Assembly (NCBI RefSeq): GCF_003387355.1
Contig: NZ_QUNH01000001.1
Span: 320,023-384,022 of the forward strand
Length of the DNA stretch: 64,000 nucleotides
Source of the DNA: Winogradskyella sediminis
GTDB taxonomy: Bacteria > Bacteroidota > Bacteroidia > Flavobacteriales > Flavobacteriaceae
Reading direction: 5' to 3'
Shown: piece after piece, positions 18,373 through 27,105 of the stretch
Position numbering within the stretch: the first letter of the stretch is position 1
How the letters are laid out: each line of letters begins with the position of its first letter
Made by a program: the position numbers and the translations under genes
Notes under the pieces: generated by a model
What the model saw: the letters and a program-made list of their open reading frames with translations, nothing else
Told to the model about the DNA's origin: nothing
Databases searched by the model: none

Positions 18373-19374
18373 ATGAGCAAAATAAAAGAAGAATTACAAA
18401 AACGCATCTTAGTTCTTGATGGCGCCATGGGAACCATGCTTCAGCAATATAATTTCTCAGAAGAAGATTTTAGAGGCGAACGTTTTAAAGATTATCCATC
18501 GCCATTAAAAGGAAATAACGATTTATTATCCATAACGCAACCGAAAGCCATAGCAGAAATTCATGCTAAGTATTTTGAAGCTGGTGCGGATATTGTAGAA
18601 ACCAATACGTTTTCGGGCACCACAATTGCCATGGCAGATTACGATATGGAAGACTTAGTTTACGAACTAAATTATGAATCCGCTAAAATCGCTAAAGAAG
18701 TCGCTGATGAATTTACGAAAGAGCAGCCTGAAAAACCGCGTTTTGTAGCTGGAAGTATTGGACCTACAAACAGAACGGCTAGTTTATCGCCAGACGTTAA
18801 CCGACCAGAATATAGAGCTATTACCTTTAATGAGTTACGTGTAGCCTACAAACAACAAGTAGAAGCGTTAATTGATGGTGGTGTTGATATGCTTTTAGTC
18901 GAAACTATTTTTGATACTCTAAATGCAAAAGCGGCTTTATTTGCTATTGAAGAAGTAAAAGAAGAACGACATATTGATATTCCTATTATGGTTTCTGGTA
19001 CCATAACTGATGCATCTGGCAGAACCTTATCCGGACAAACCGTTGAAGCGTTTTTAACCTCAGTGTCTCATATTCCATTATTGAGTGTTGGTTTTAATTG
19101 TGCACTTGGCGCGCAACAACTACAACCCTATTTACAACGCTTATCTGATGAAACAGAATTTTTTACCTCAGCACACCCAAATGCAGGTTTACCAAATGCT
19201 TTTGGAGAATATGATGAAACACCTGAGCAAATGCAAGGTTATATTGAAGCCTATCTAAAAGATAACCTCATCAACATTATTGGTGGCTGTTGTGGCACTA
19301 GTCCTGAACATATCAAAGCCATTGCTGAAGTCGCTCAGAAATACAAACCAAGAAAAATTGTCATTCCTGCGTAG
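18373..19374 (+). CDS. Homocysteine S-methyltransferase domain protein (N-terminal half of split MetH)
   Basis: This 333-residue protein equals the first domain of cobalamin-dependent methionine synthase. It has the DGAMGTMLQ start motif and zinc ligands in GFNCALG (~Cys243) and GGCCGTSP (~Cys308-309). Start: the ATG at 18373 was chosen; an in-frame TTG at 18349 adds only eight poorly matching residues. In many Bacteroidota MetH is split into this protein and the folate/cobalamin/activation protein encoded next. The last residues (IVIPA) and the stop codon come from an inserted palindromic repeat at 19360-19384, so the native C-terminus has been rewritten. Confidence 0.9.
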   Translation: MSKIKEELQKRILVLDGAMGTMLQQYNFSEEDFRGERFKDYPSPLKGNNDLLSITQPKAIAEIHAKYFEAGADIVETNTFSGTTIAMADYDMEDLVYELNYESAKIAKEVADEFTKEQPEKPRFVAGSIGPTNRTASLSPDVNRPEYRAITFNELRVAYKQQVEALIDGGVDMLLVETIFDTLNAKAALFAIEEVKEERHIDIPIMVSGTITDASGRTLSGQTVEAFLTSVSHIPLLSVGFNCALGAQQLQPYLQRLSDETEFFTSAHPNAGLPNAFGEYDETPEQMQGYIEAYLKDNLINIIGGCCGTSPEHIKAIAEVAQKYKPRKIVIPA

Positions 19375-19384
19375 GCAGGAATCC
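19360..19384. repeat. Palindromic interspersed repeat supplying a stop codon
   Basis: ATTCCTGC-GTAG-GCAGGAAT (19363-19382) is a perfect 8-bp inverted repeat within a 25-base unit starting GTC and ending CC. This form is widespread as an intergenic repeat in Flavobacteriia. Its loop contains the TAG that ends the homocysteine methyltransferase gene. Confidence 0.75.
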
Positions 19385-19392
19385 ACTTTGAA

Positions 19393-22300
19393 ATGACTCA
19401 CATGACTCAAAATAAAAAATACCTCACGCTATCTGGATTAGAACCATTGGTTGTAACACCAGAAAGCAACTTCATTAATGTTGGCGAACGCACCAACGTC
19501 ACTGGCTCACGTAAATTTCTTCGACTTATAAAAGAAGAAAAATACGACGAAGCCTTAGAAGTAGCGCGAGACCAAGTTGAAGGTGGCGCGCAAATTCTAG
19601 ATGTTAACATGGACGAAGGGATGTTAGATGGTGTTTATGCCATGACCACCTTTTTAAATTTAATTGCATCAGAACCCGATATTTCGAGAATTCCCTTGAT
19701 GATTGATAGTTCAAAATGGGAAATTATTGAAGCTGGTTTACAAGTCGCGCAAGGAAAATGTGTCGTTAATTCTATAAGTTTAAAGGAAGGCGAAGCGCAA
19801 TTTAAACATCATGCTAAACTTATAAAACGTTATGGTGCTGCTGTTGTAGTTATGGCTTTTGATGAAGATGGCCAAGCAGACAACTACGAAAGACGGATTG
19901 AAATTTGTAAACGTTCGTATCATATTTTAGTCAACGAACTAAAATTTCCTGCGCAAGATATCATCTTTGACCCAAACATTTTTCCCGTTGCTACTGGAAT
20001 GGACGAGCATCGCAGAAATGCGCTCGACTTTTTTGAAGCTACGAAATGGATTCGTGAAAACTTACCACATGCCAACGTTTCTGGAGGTGTAAGTAACGTG
20101 TCTTTTTCTTTTAGAGGAAATAATGTGGTACGTGAAGCGATGCATTCGGCATTTTTATATCACGCGATTAAAAACGGTATGAATTTAGGTATTGTAAACC
20201 CAACAATGCTTGAAGTCTATGATGAAATTGATAAGGATTTATTAGAACGTGTAGAAGATGTTTTATTTGATAGACGCGATGATGCCACAGAACGTTTATT
20301 AGATTTTGCTGAGTCTGTAAAAGGACAGAAAAAAGAGCAAGAGGATAAAGTACAAGAATGGAGAAGTGACCCATTACAAGATAGAATTACACACGCCTTA
20401 GTAAAAGGCATTGATGCTTTTATACTTGAAGATGTTGAAGAAGCACGTTTAGCAGCTGCCAAACCTATTGAAGTCATAGAAGGTCATTTAATGATTGGTA
20501 TGAATGTGGTTGGCGATTTATTTGGCAGTGGAAAAATGTTTTTACCGCAAGTGGTAAAATCTGCACGAGTTATGAAAAAAGCGGTTGCGTACCTTCAACC
20601 TTTTATTGAGGAGGCGAAAAAAGCCCCTAAATCCCCAAAGGGGACTTCTTACTGGAAGACAGCTGACCCACTTTTATATGGATTAATGAAAGAGCACGCT
20701 AAAACCATGCGAAATCAACCAACTGAAGCAGAAGCTTTACTTTGGGATGTTTTAAGGAATAAACAATTAGATAATTATAAATTTAGAAGACAGCATATTG
20801 TTGGTAGTTATATTGCAGATTTTATTTGTTTAAAAAAGGGACTGATTGTAGAAATTGATGGCCTTATACATCAATTACCTGAAAACAAAGCTACAGATGA
20901 AGAACGAACAAAATGGCTAAATGAGCAAGGTTATCGCGTTATCCGATTTACAAATGATGAAGTTTTATCAAATCTCGATGATGTTCTGGAAAAATTAAAG
21001 GAAACTTTGAAAGTATCCCCTTTGGGGACGGAAGGGGCTAGATATGCTGGCAAAATATTAATGGCAACGGTAAAAGGCGATGTGCATGATATCGGAAAAA
21101 ATATCGTGAGCGTAGTTTTAGGTTGTAATAATTATGAAATCATTGACCTTGGTGTGATGGTTCCGCCAGAAAAAATTATTGAAACTGCTATTAAGGAAAA
21201 CGTCGATATTATTGGATTGAGTGGTTTAATAACCCCATCGTTAGATGAAATGGTTTACGTTTCAAAATCCTTAGAAAAACAGAATGTAAAAATCCCATTA
21301 ATTATTGGTGGCGCAACAACGTCTCGTGCGCATTCCGCTGTAAAAATTGCACCTCATTATAACAATACGGTTGTTCATATTAATGATGCATCAAGAGCAG
21401 TAACCGTTGTTGGAGATTTACTTAAGGAAGACAGTAAAATCTATAAAAATCAGATTAGAGAAGAGTATGATGCTTTCCGAGAGCAATTCTTAAAACGTAC
21501 CAAGAAAAAGGAATATTTGACTATTGCTGATGCTCGAAAAAACAAATTTAAAATAAATTGGAAGACCTCTGAAATTGTAAAACCTAAGGAATTAGGCATT
21601 CAAATTATTAAAGATTTTGATATTACCAAACTAGAAGACTTTATCGATTGGTCTCCATTTTTTAGAAGTTGGGATTTACATGGTAAATATCCAGCAATTT
21701 TAACGGATAATATTGTTGGCGAACAAGCCACAGAATTATTTGCCGATGCTCAAGTACTTTTAAAACGCATTTTTGATGAAAAACTTTTGAAAGCAAAAGC
21801 CATTTTTGGATTGTTTGAAGCCAATACAGTAAATGATGATGATATTGAGATTAATATTGAAGAATGTCACCGCAAGCGCAGTCATGAGGTCTCAAATTCA
21901 GCATCCCAAAAAGAAGGTCTCGACTGCCCTCAACCAAGCAAATTCAAATTCTTAACGCTTCGTCAACAATCTAAAAAATCAGAAGGTAAACCCAACCTTG
22001 CTTTAGCCGATTTTATTGCACCAAAAGCAACCAACAAGCAAGATTACATAGGGTGTTTCTGCGTCTCTACAGGTTTTGGAACTGCAGCATTAGCGGCACA
22101 ATTTGAGGCAGAACACGACGATTATAATTCCATTATGATAAAAGCACTAGCCGATAGACTAGCCGAAGCATTTGCAGAGTTCCTTCACAAAGAAGTCAGA
22201 ACCAAACATTGGGGTTATGCTAAAAATGAAGATTTAACCAATGCCGACTTAATAAAAGAAAACTACAAAGGTATTCGTCCTGCTCCGGGTTACCCAGCTT

Positions 22301-22551
22301 GTCCAGACCATTTAGAAAAAACAACGATTTGGGATATTCTTAAAGTTGAAGAAAACATTGGTGTAAAACTTACAGAGAGTTTAGCCATGTGGCCAGCTGC
22401 AAGTGTTAGTGGTTACTATTTTGGTAATCCTGAAGCTAAATATTTTGGTTTAGGAAAAATAAAAGAAGACCAAATTGAAGATTATAGTAAACGTAGAGGA
22501 ATTTCACATGAAGAAGCAACAAAATGGTTGAGTCCTAATATTGCGGATTAA
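19393..22551 (+). CDS. metH: Methionine synthase, folate/cobalamin/activation part, with in-frame DUF559 insertion
   Basis: This is the C-terminal part of cobalamin-dependent methionine synthase. Domains: pterin-binding (~residues 15-300, [12 protein letters not shown]), cobalamin cap (~310-408), cobalamin-binding (~552-690, with the cobalt-ligand motif [10 protein letters not shown]), and the AdoMet activation domain (~700-1050, with [15 protein letters not shown]). It is 1052 aa; I infer ~890 aa without insertions. Two extra segments interrupt it in frame. Residues ~410-549 are a DUF559/Vsr-like endonuclease domain flanked by inverted repeats, placed exactly in the cap-cobalamin linker. Residues ~825-848 come from a second palindromic repeat in the activation domain. 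All methyltransferase motifs remain, so the protein is probably functional. Confidence 0.93.
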   Translation: MTHMTQNKKYLTLSGLEPLVVTPESNFINVGERTNVTGSRKFLRLIKEEKYDEALEVARDQVEGGAQILDVNMDEGMLDGVYAMTTFLNLIASEPDISRIPLMIDSSKWEIIEAGLQVAQGKCVVNSISLKEGEAQFKHHAKLIKRYGAAVVVMAFDEDGQADNYERRIEICKRSYHILVNELKFPAQDIIFDPNIFPVATGMDEHRRNALDFFEATKWIRENLPHANVSGGVSNVSFSFRGNNVVREAMHSAFLYHAIKNGMNLGIVNPTMLEVYDEIDKDLLERVEDVLFDRRDDATERLLDFAESVKGQKKEQEDKVQEWRSDPLQDRITHALVKGIDAFILEDVEEARLAAAKPIEVIEGHLMIGMNVVGDLFGSGKMFLPQVVKSARVMKKAVAYLQPFIEEAKKAPKSPKGTSYWKTADPLLYGLMKEHAKTMRNQPTEAEALLWDVLRNKQLDNYKFRRQHIVGSYIADFICLKKGLIVEIDGLIHQLPENKATDEERTKWLNEQGYRVIRFTNDEVLSNLDDVLEKLKETLKVSPLGTEGARYAGKILMATVKGDVHDIGKNIVSVVLGCNNYEIIDLGVMVPPEKIIETAIKENVDIIGLSGLITPSLDEMVYVSKSLEKQNVKIPLIIGGATTSRAHSAVKIAPHYNNTVVHINDASRAVTVVGDLLKEDSKIYKNQIREEYDAFREQFLKRTKKKEYLTIADARKNKFKINWKTSEIVKPKELGIQIIKDFDITKLEDFIDWSPFFRSWDLHGKYPAILTDNIVGEQATELFADAQVLLKRIFDEKLLKAKAIFGLFEANTVNDDDIEINIEECHRKRSHEVSNSASQKEGLDCPQPSKFKFLTLRQQSKKSEGKPNLALADFIAPKATNKQDYIGCFCVSTGFGTAALAAQFEAEHDDYNSIMIKALADRLAEAFAEFLHKEVRTKHWGYAKNEDLTNADLIKENYKGIRPAPGYPACPDHLEKTTIWDILKVEENIGVKLTESLAMWPAASVSGYYFGNPEAKYFGLGKIKEDQIEDYSKRRGISHEEATKWLSPNIAD
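20621..21039 (+). mobile_element. Small palindrome-flanked element encoding a DUF559 endonuclease domain, inside metH
   Basis: The left arm (20621-20647) and the right arm (21011-21039) are imperfect inverted copies; each contains its own hairpin, TCCCC-AAA-GGGGA at 20632-20644 and TCCCC-TTT-GGGGA at 21016-21028, with AGCCCCT / AGGGGCT at the outer ends. Between them is one DUF559 domain open in the metH frame: [16 protein letters not shown], then [18 protein letters not shown] and [11 protein letters not shown], which carry the Asp and Glu-x-Asp expected of the PD-(D/E)xK fold. No transposase and no intein splice residues are present. It looks like a mobile or homing-type repeat unit that tolerates translation through it. 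Confidence 0.75.
21865..21934. repeat. Second palindromic repeat inserted in frame in metH
   Basis: The stretch starting TGTCACCGCAAGCGCAGTC and ending GACTGCCCTCAACC forms an imperfect inverted repeat (AGCGCAGTC at 21875-21883 against GACTGCCCT at 21922-21930). It resembles the GTCACCCTGAGCGCAGTCGA-type intergenic repeats of Flavobacteriia. It adds about 24 residues, rich in Ser, Cys, Lys and Arg, between the conserved DDIEI and FLTLRQQ stretches of the activation domain. Confidence 0.65.
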
Positions 22552-22565
22552 TTGAATGGAGACAA

Positions 22566-22600
22566 AAGACCTTGCAGGTTTTAAAAACCTAGCAAGTCTT
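22566..22600. repeat. Palindromic repeat after metH, copy 1
   Basis: An imperfect inverted repeat of the AAGACCTTGCAGGTTTT / AAAACCTAGCAAGTCTT type lies just beyond the metH stop. It may also act as a transcript-stabilising hairpin. Confidence 0.65.
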
Positions 22601-22615
22601 TTACAACATTGTGTT

Positions 22616-22642
22616 CCTGCAAGGTTTCATAAACCTTGTAGG
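22616..22642. repeat. Palindromic repeat after metH, copy 2
   Basis: CCTGCAAGGTTT-CAT-AAACCTTGTAGG, a 12-bp near-perfect inverted repeat, is related in sequence to copies 1 and 3. Confidence 0.7.
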
Positions 22643-22667
22643 TATCAGAGCCTGACTTTTTTGCGAT

Positions 22668-22694
22668 CCTGTAAGGTTTATGAAACCTGACAGG
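22668..22694. repeat. Palindromic repeat after metH, copy 3
   Basis: CCTGTAAGGTTT-ATG-AAACCTGACAGG is the third member of the same family, in direct succession with copies 1 and 2. Confidence 0.7.
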
Positions 22695-22739
22695 TATGAG
22701 TAAAAAGTAACGCCAAAATAAAAGATATTACATTAAAAA

Positions 22740-22759
22740 GATACCCACTTTCGTGGGCA
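22740..22759. repeat. Short palindrome of another repeat family upstream of metF
   Basis: GATACCCACTTTCGTGGGCA contains CCCAC-TTTC-GTGGG (22744-22757), similar to the CTTTCG-loop repeats seen scattered in flavobacterial genomes. Confidence 0.5.
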
Positions 22760-22853
22760 ATATTATGAAACGAGCATGTTCAAAACGTCATCATTTACCA
22801 AAATGATTAATAGCGAACAGCATGTGACCATAAAAAACAATAACGGTAAGCAC

Positions 22854-23807
22854 ATGAAAGTAACAGACCACATAAAAAACGCAAACGGAAAAACCTTATT
22901 TTCTTTTGAAATTATTCCACCAAAAAAAGGAAATAGTATTCAGCAATTGTACAATAATATTGACCCATTAATGGAATTCAATCCACCATTTATAGATGTG
23001 ACGACCTCTAGAGAAGAATACCTTTACATTGAAAAAGAAGGGCTTTTAGACCGTAAAATTACACGTATGCGACCAGGAACTGTGGGTATTTGTGCGGCTA
23101 TATCTCACAAATATAATGTAGATACGGTTCCACATGTGCTTTGTGGAGGTTTTACAAAAGAGGAAACTGAATATCTCTTAGTGGATTGTCATTATCTCGG
23201 CATTCATAATGTGATGGCTTTACGAGGCGATGCCATGAAGCATGAACAATATTTTAAAGCTTGCGATGGTGGACACAAATTTGCCAAAGAATTGGTTGGG
23301 CAAATTCAGAATTTAAATAAAGGTCAGTATTTGCATGATGTTATAGAAGCCGATGGTAAATCTGATTTCTGTATTGGAGTTGCTGGCTACCCTGAGAAAC
23401 ACCTTGAAGCACCTTCTTTAAAGACAGATTTAAAACGTCTTAAAGAAAAAGTAGATGCTGGCGCAGATTACGTGGTAACACAAATGTTTTTTGATAATAA
23501 AAAGTATTTTGAATTTGTAGATGCTGCCAAAGCTGAAGGAATTACTGTACCTATCATTCCAGGTATAAAACCATTGGCCGTAAAACGTCATTTACAATTA
23601 TTACCTCAAGTTTTTAAAATTGATTTACCTGAGGATTTAATTGATGCTGTTGATGGTTGTAAAACCAGCCAAGATGTGAGAAAAGTTGGTGTGGAATGGG
23701 CAATTCAACAATCTAAAGAATTACAAGAAGCAGGAGTGCCTGTACTTCATTATTACTCCATGGGAAAAAGTGATAATGTAAAAGCGATTGCATCTGAATT
23801 GTTCTAA
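22854..23807 (+). CDS. metF: 5,10-methylenetetrahydrofolate reductase
   Basis: This flavoenzyme makes 5-methyl-THF, the methyl donor for the neighbouring methionine synthase. Family motifs seen are FSFEIIPPKKG at the start (catalytic Glu), DVTTSREE, NVMALRGD, and GADYVVTQMFFDN (FAD/folate contacts). I chose the ATG at 22854 because the family begins at MKVTDHI; an in-frame ATG at 22776 would prepend 26 residues with no family match. The product is 317 aa, a normal length. About 300 bp filled with palindromic repeats separates it from metH, so transcription from its own promoter is possible, but its place suggests it belongs to the SAM-controlled unit. Confidence 0.93.
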   Translation: MKVTDHIKNANGKTLFSFEIIPPKKGNSIQQLYNNIDPLMEFNPPFIDVTTSREEYLYIEKEGLLDRKITRMRPGTVGICAAISHKYNVDTVPHVLCGGFTKEETEYLLVDCHYLGIHNVMALRGDAMKHEQYFKACDGGHKFAKELVGQIQNLNKGQYLHDVIEADGKSDFCIGVAGYPEKHLEAPSLKTDLKRLKEKVDAGADYVVTQMFFDNKKYFEFVDAAKAEGITVPIIPGIKPLAVKRHLQLLPQVFKIDLPEDLIDAVDGCKTSQDVRKVGVEWAIQQSKELQEAGVPVLHYYSMGKSDNVKAIASELF

Positions 23808-23831
23808 TTAATAATTAATAGTCCATTTTTG

Positions 23832-24647
23832 TTATTTCTTCTTGGTTAAAACATTTAAAGTTAAACCCAAGACAATTAATACAACTCCGAGCAGACTCCA
23901 CAGCGTGTACACTTCTTTAAACCATATTAAGCCAATAAGTATTGTAAAAATAACTTCGAGATATTTTAAAGGTGCAATCTGATTGGTTTCTCCAACTTGC
24001 ATGGCTTTGGTCATGTATAACTGCGCAAAATAACCAAAAACACCTAAACTCATTAACACAAGCCATTCTTTACCAACAGGATGTACCCAATTCTTAATAG
24101 ACAACAGCCCTCCAATAATCACTGATACCATCATAAAATAATTAACAATAACCACTGGATGATCGGCACTACCTATTTTTCGAATAAAAATGTAAACCAA
24201 TCCAGCAAATACAGCTGAAGTTAAAGCTAAAATCACCCCTAAAAACTGAATTTCTGTATCGTCATCAAAACCTTTTAATATTAAAACGCCTGTAAAGGCA
24301 ATACCAAAAAATAACCATTGAACAGGCCTTATTTTTTCCTTTAAAACAAATAGAGCAAAGATTGTTGCGAAAATTGGCGCAATATACCTTAACGATACCG
24401 CCGTGCCCATCGCTATATATTTAATGGATAAAAAGAATGCTGACATTGAAATAAGGCCAACAATACTGCGCATTATCATTAGGCCTCTTTTATTTCCTAA
24501 TAATGAAATTTTATTTTTCAGTAAATACGGTATGGTAAAAAATAACGAGCCCAAAGCTCTAAAGAATACGATTTGGTAAACACTAAAATTATTTAACGAC
24601 TTAACAAATACATTTAAGAATGTAAATGCTAACGCACTAATAACCAT
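23832..24647 (-). CDS. EamA-family (drug/metabolite transporter) permease
   Basis: A 271-residue inner-membrane protein with about ten hydrophobic helices arranged as two EamA repeats. The first repeat ends in ATIFALFVLKEKIRP (~residues 90-104) and the second in ILIGLIWFKEVYTLWSLLGVVLIVLGL near the C-terminus, both with the family-typical E-x-hydrophobic pattern. The substrate is unknown. The start is uncertain: ATG at 24647 was used, but a few residues before it (KKAIQY) resemble the family start, so initiation could be slightly upstream at a non-ATG codon. It is convergent with metF and stands alone. Confidence 0.82.
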   Translation of the reverse strand: MVISALAFTFLNVFVKSLNNFSVYQIVFFRALGSLFFTIPYLLKNKISLLGNKRGLMIMRSIVGLISMSAFFLSIKYIAMGTAVSLRYIAPIFATIFALFVLKEKIRPVQWLFFGIAFTGVLILKGFDDDTEIQFLGVILALTSAVFAGLVYIFIRKIGSADHPVVIVNYFMMVSVIIGGLLSIKNWVHPVGKEWLVLMSLGVFGYFAQLYMTKAMQVGETNQIAPLKYLEVIFTILIGLIWFKEVYTLWSLLGVVLIVLGLTLNVLTKKK

Positions 24648-24789
24648 GTATTGTATTGCTTTTTTCAGGATTTGAAGCGTTTTTGTTAATAGTGAAGAAA
24701 TATAATGCTTTTTACAATGTAAATTGAGCTGTACGCCACATTGAATCTCGCAATATTTACCGTAAGACTAATGAAAGTTTTAAAAATAA

Positions 24790-24820
24790 AAGAGCAACTT
24801 AAGTATTATAAGTTGCTCTT
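24790..24820 (-). terminator. Terminator after the T9SS-exported binding protein
   Basis: A perfect 12-bp stem AAGAGCAACTTA / TAAGTTGCTCTT (24790-24801 and 24809-24820) is followed by TTTATTTTTA on the minus strand. Confidence 0.75.
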
Positions 24821-24843
24821 CTAATGACTAATTATAAAAGTTA

Positions 24844-25761
24844 CTAATTAATAACAATACGCTTAGTTACTGAATTAGTTCCAGAACTTACCTTAAGCAA
24901 ATACACACCAGATGCTATAGCTGATACGTCAACAGCATTGTTTATTAGCGTATTTGTAGCTAAAACATTTTTACCTAGTACAGAAAATAATTCAACAGAA
25001 TCTATCTTAGCATTGTCTGAAGAAGTAATGTTTAAAGTTGATTTAACAGGATTAGGATAGACCTTAAGGTTAGAAGTAAAATAATCTTGTGTAGAAAGCA
25101 CAGTCGTATTCACCAATTGTAAATTATCCATTCTCACTTCCGAATCTCCGTTCATCCAACCTTTATCCTTACCTGAATCTCCATGTAAGTCAGCATCATA
25201 AGGTCCTACAGACCTAATAAATATAGCGATGCTCATTTCTGTACCTGTATTAAACGTTAATTGCGTCATATCATTAGTATCTTCATTTCCTGGTGGAACG
25301 ATAGTGGTATAGGCTATTTGATTTGCGGCTAACTCAACTTGTGCAACAGAAGTATACCCAAAACCATCTTGTAAAGCGGTTGCTGGCGGTGCATAAAGTG
25401 GAGTATATCCATCAACATAAGCGCTACCTTTTAATATAATAACCTCTATATAATCATTAGTAGAAGGATCATCTTTATAAGTATACTCTAAATCTAAAGT
25501 GTAATTGCTCTCAGGCACAACAGCAATTTCTTGATAAATACCATCAGATTCTAAATCATCAAATTTTACCACGTCGTTACCACTTAAAGTAGATGATTCC
25601 GCTTGGTCTGCAATGGACTTATTAATCCATCCAGAACACGAACACGTACTTCCTTCATTTTTAGGAATGTTATCAAAAACGGCATTGTGAACTACAGGCT
25701 GCACTTGAGAATAACCTAGAGCAGTTATAAATAGTAGCGTAAAAAGTAATTTTGTTTTCAT
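24844..25761 (-). CDS. T9SS-exported protein with carbohydrate-binding-like domain
   Basis: A 305-residue secreted protein. Residues 1-18 form a Sec signal (ends GYSQ). The central ~200 residues look like a beta-sandwich carbohydrate-binding module (pattern NYTLDLEYTYKD ... MSIAIFIRSVG ... SEVRMDNLQLVN), and the last ~75 residues are a type A T9SS sorting domain (VYPNPVKSTLNITS ... GVYLLKVSS). No catalytic motif is visible. Its promoter carries the same operator pair as the SusC genes, so it belongs to the alginate regulon. Its general layout resembles the C-terminal half of the PKD lipoprotein at 43.7-44.6 kb. A role in binding alginate outside the cell is inferred. Confidence 0.78.
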   Translation of the reverse strand: MKTKLLFTLLFITALGYSQVQPVVHNAVFDNIPKNEGSTCSCSGWINKSIADQAESSTLSGNDVVKFDDLESDGIYQEIAVVPESNYTLDLEYTYKDDPSTNDYIEVIILKGSAYVDGYTPLYAPPATALQDGFGYTSVAQVELAANQIAYTTIVPPGNEDTNDMTQLTFNTGTEMSIAIFIRSVGPYDADLHGDSGKDKGWMNGDSEVRMDNLQLVNTTVLSTQDYFTSNLKVYPNPVKSTLNITSSDNAKIDSVELFSVLGKNVLATNTLINNAVDVSAIASGVYLLKVSSGTNSVTKRIVIN

Positions 25762-25801
25762 GTTTATTGATTTTAATTAGTTAATATTTAGATTTTTATA
25801 C

Positions 25802-25860
25802 TGGTTTACCAATCTGGTTTACCAAATATAGAAAAAAAATTAATACCGATAACGTTTTCG
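25802..25860 (-). promoter_or_regulatory. Promoter and operator pair of the T9SS-exported protein gene
   Basis: Two TGGTTTACCA operators at 25802-25811 and 25815-25824, 13 bp apart start to start. The second overlaps a minus-strand -7 box TATATTTG (25830-25823). AACGTTTTCG at 25851-25860 sits where the -33 element lies in the SusC promoters. Proposed binding site for the GntR regulator encoded at 42.9-43.6 kb. Confidence 0.72.
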
Positions 25861-25990
25861 TAATTAAATTATCAATTTTACAGTCTTTTATAGGCTATAG
25901 TGGAAATATATAAGCATACATTGTGTGAAATACATAATTATTTAACATATATCTTCAGTCATAATTCGTTATAATTTCAGGAATAAAACC

Positions 25991-26005
25991 TATATTGGTT
26001 AACCA
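25991..26005 (+). promoter_or_regulatory. Operator and -7 box before the first lyase-like gene
   Basis: TGGTTAACCA (25996-26005) overlaps TATATTGG (25991-25998), a near match to TAnnTTTG. A degenerate second half-site (GTTTAAC) follows. The operator lies 25 bases before the start at 26031. Confidence 0.6.
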
Positions 26006-26030
26006 GTTTAACTTATAATTCACTGATACG

Positions 26031-27089
26031 ATGTTAAAAAGAATATGGCCACTTTGTTTATGTGTTCAACTTTCGGTTGCACAAATTACCCTGACTTCTA
26101 ATGGTCCCGGAAACACGTATGAAGAGATTAATGCTGTATTTGCTCCTGGTTATAATGTTGTTGAAGTACCAGATTGTGTACATACAGATTTTGGTAGACA
26201 TATTGATGAACTATTTGATTCAGAATTAAACACCAGCGTATTCAGATTTATAGCTCATAAAATTCCTGATAATGATCGTTGTCAGAATTTTGATAGACAG
26301 CGCACTGAAATTAAAACCTATAATCAATCACCCGAAACATTACAGGCTATTGAAGATGAGATTATAGAATATAAATGGAAATTTAAATTACCGATAGATT
26401 TTCAGGTATCCCCTAACTTTACGCATCTACATCAAATAAAATCTGTTGGTGGTCAGTATGCTTCTATTCCCATGATTTCTCTTACGGCTAGAAAAGCATC
26501 ACCCGATCGCATTGAACTACGACATACAGCGACGACAAATCAAACAACATTTCAAACTGCAAATTTAGACTTATTCCGAGGACATTGGGTGGAAGTCACA
26601 GAACGTATTACATTTGGTAATACCGGACGCTATGCTATAACTATTAATCGCATATCGGATCACACCACATTACTAACTTATATTAATACTGCCTTAGATA
26701 TGTGGCAAGATGGTGCGACGTTTGCAAGACCAAAATGGGGCATTTACAGAAGTCTATTAAATAGCGATGATTTGCAAGATGAAGAAGTATTATTCAATGA
26801 TTTTAGTATTGAAGAAATTGATCCATTATCCATCTTAGAGCATGACTCCGACACCCATAAAATTCATGTAGTGCCTAATCCTTCTAAAACTTCTGTGACT
26901 CTAGAGCATCTAGAATTGCTAGATTACGATCGTATTCAATTATTTGATAGTTCTGGAAAACGGATCCCTTCATCTCACCGTTTTCAAAAGAACACCTTAA
27001 ACGTCTCTGGTTTAGCTTCAGGCTTATATTTTATCTCAATTTTAAAATCCAATCGTCCAATAAAAACCCTAAAATGCATTGTTGAATAG
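26031..27089 (+). CDS. Secreted jelly-roll polysaccharide-lyase-like protein, T9SS-sorted (paralog A)
   Basis: A 352-residue secreted protein with a signal peptide (residues 1-18, ending VAQ). Residues ~20-255 resemble jelly-roll lyases of the heparin-lyase-I / Polysacc_lyase type: DRQRTEIKTY (~99-108, charged strand), YKWKFKLP, FTHLHQIKSVGG (His/Gln strand) and ARPKWGIYRSL. A classical PL7 YFKAGxYNQ motif is absent. The last ~75 residues are a T9SS sorting domain (VVPNPSKTSVTLEH ... GLASGLYFISI). Paralog B lies at 34.4 kb. Operator and neighbourhood place it in the alginate regulon; an alginate or uronan lyase of uncharacterised family is the best inference. Confidence 0.68.
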   Translation: MLKRIWPLCLCVQLSVAQITLTSNGPGNTYEEINAVFAPGYNVVEVPDCVHTDFGRHIDELFDSELNTSVFRFIAHKIPDNDRCQNFDRQRTEIKTYNQSPETLQAIEDEIIEYKWKFKLPIDFQVSPNFTHLHQIKSVGGQYASIPMISLTARKASPDRIELRHTATTNQTTFQTANLDLFRGHWVEVTERITFGNTGRYAITINRISDHTTLLTYINTALDMWQDGATFARPKWGIYRSLLNSDDLQDEEVLFNDFSIEEIDPLSILEHDSDTHKIHVVPNPSKTSVTLEHLELLDYDRIQLFDSSGKRIPSSHRFQKNTLNVSGLASGLYFISILKSNRPIKTLKCIVE

Positions 27090-27105
27090 TAACCTATAAA
27101 AACAA

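Noticed and set aside
20621..21039. Intein in MetH
   Set aside because: No N-terminal Cys/Ser block or C-terminal His-Asn splice motif flanks the domain; the edges are inverted repeats and translate to Pro/Gly-rich linkers.
20621..21039. Standard insertion sequence or transposon
   Set aside because: Only ~420 bp, no transposase, no target duplication that I can see; the coding frame of the host gene is preserved.
19393..22551. CRISPR array or phage region suggested by repeats in the methionine operon
   Set aside because: The repeats are palindromes of different families with irregular spacing; there are no cas or phage genes.
26031..27089. Ordinary PL7 alginate lyase
   Set aside because: The RxEI and HQIK strands fit a jelly-roll lyase, but the PL7 motif YFKxGxYNQ, present in the gene at 52.3 kb, is missing here.
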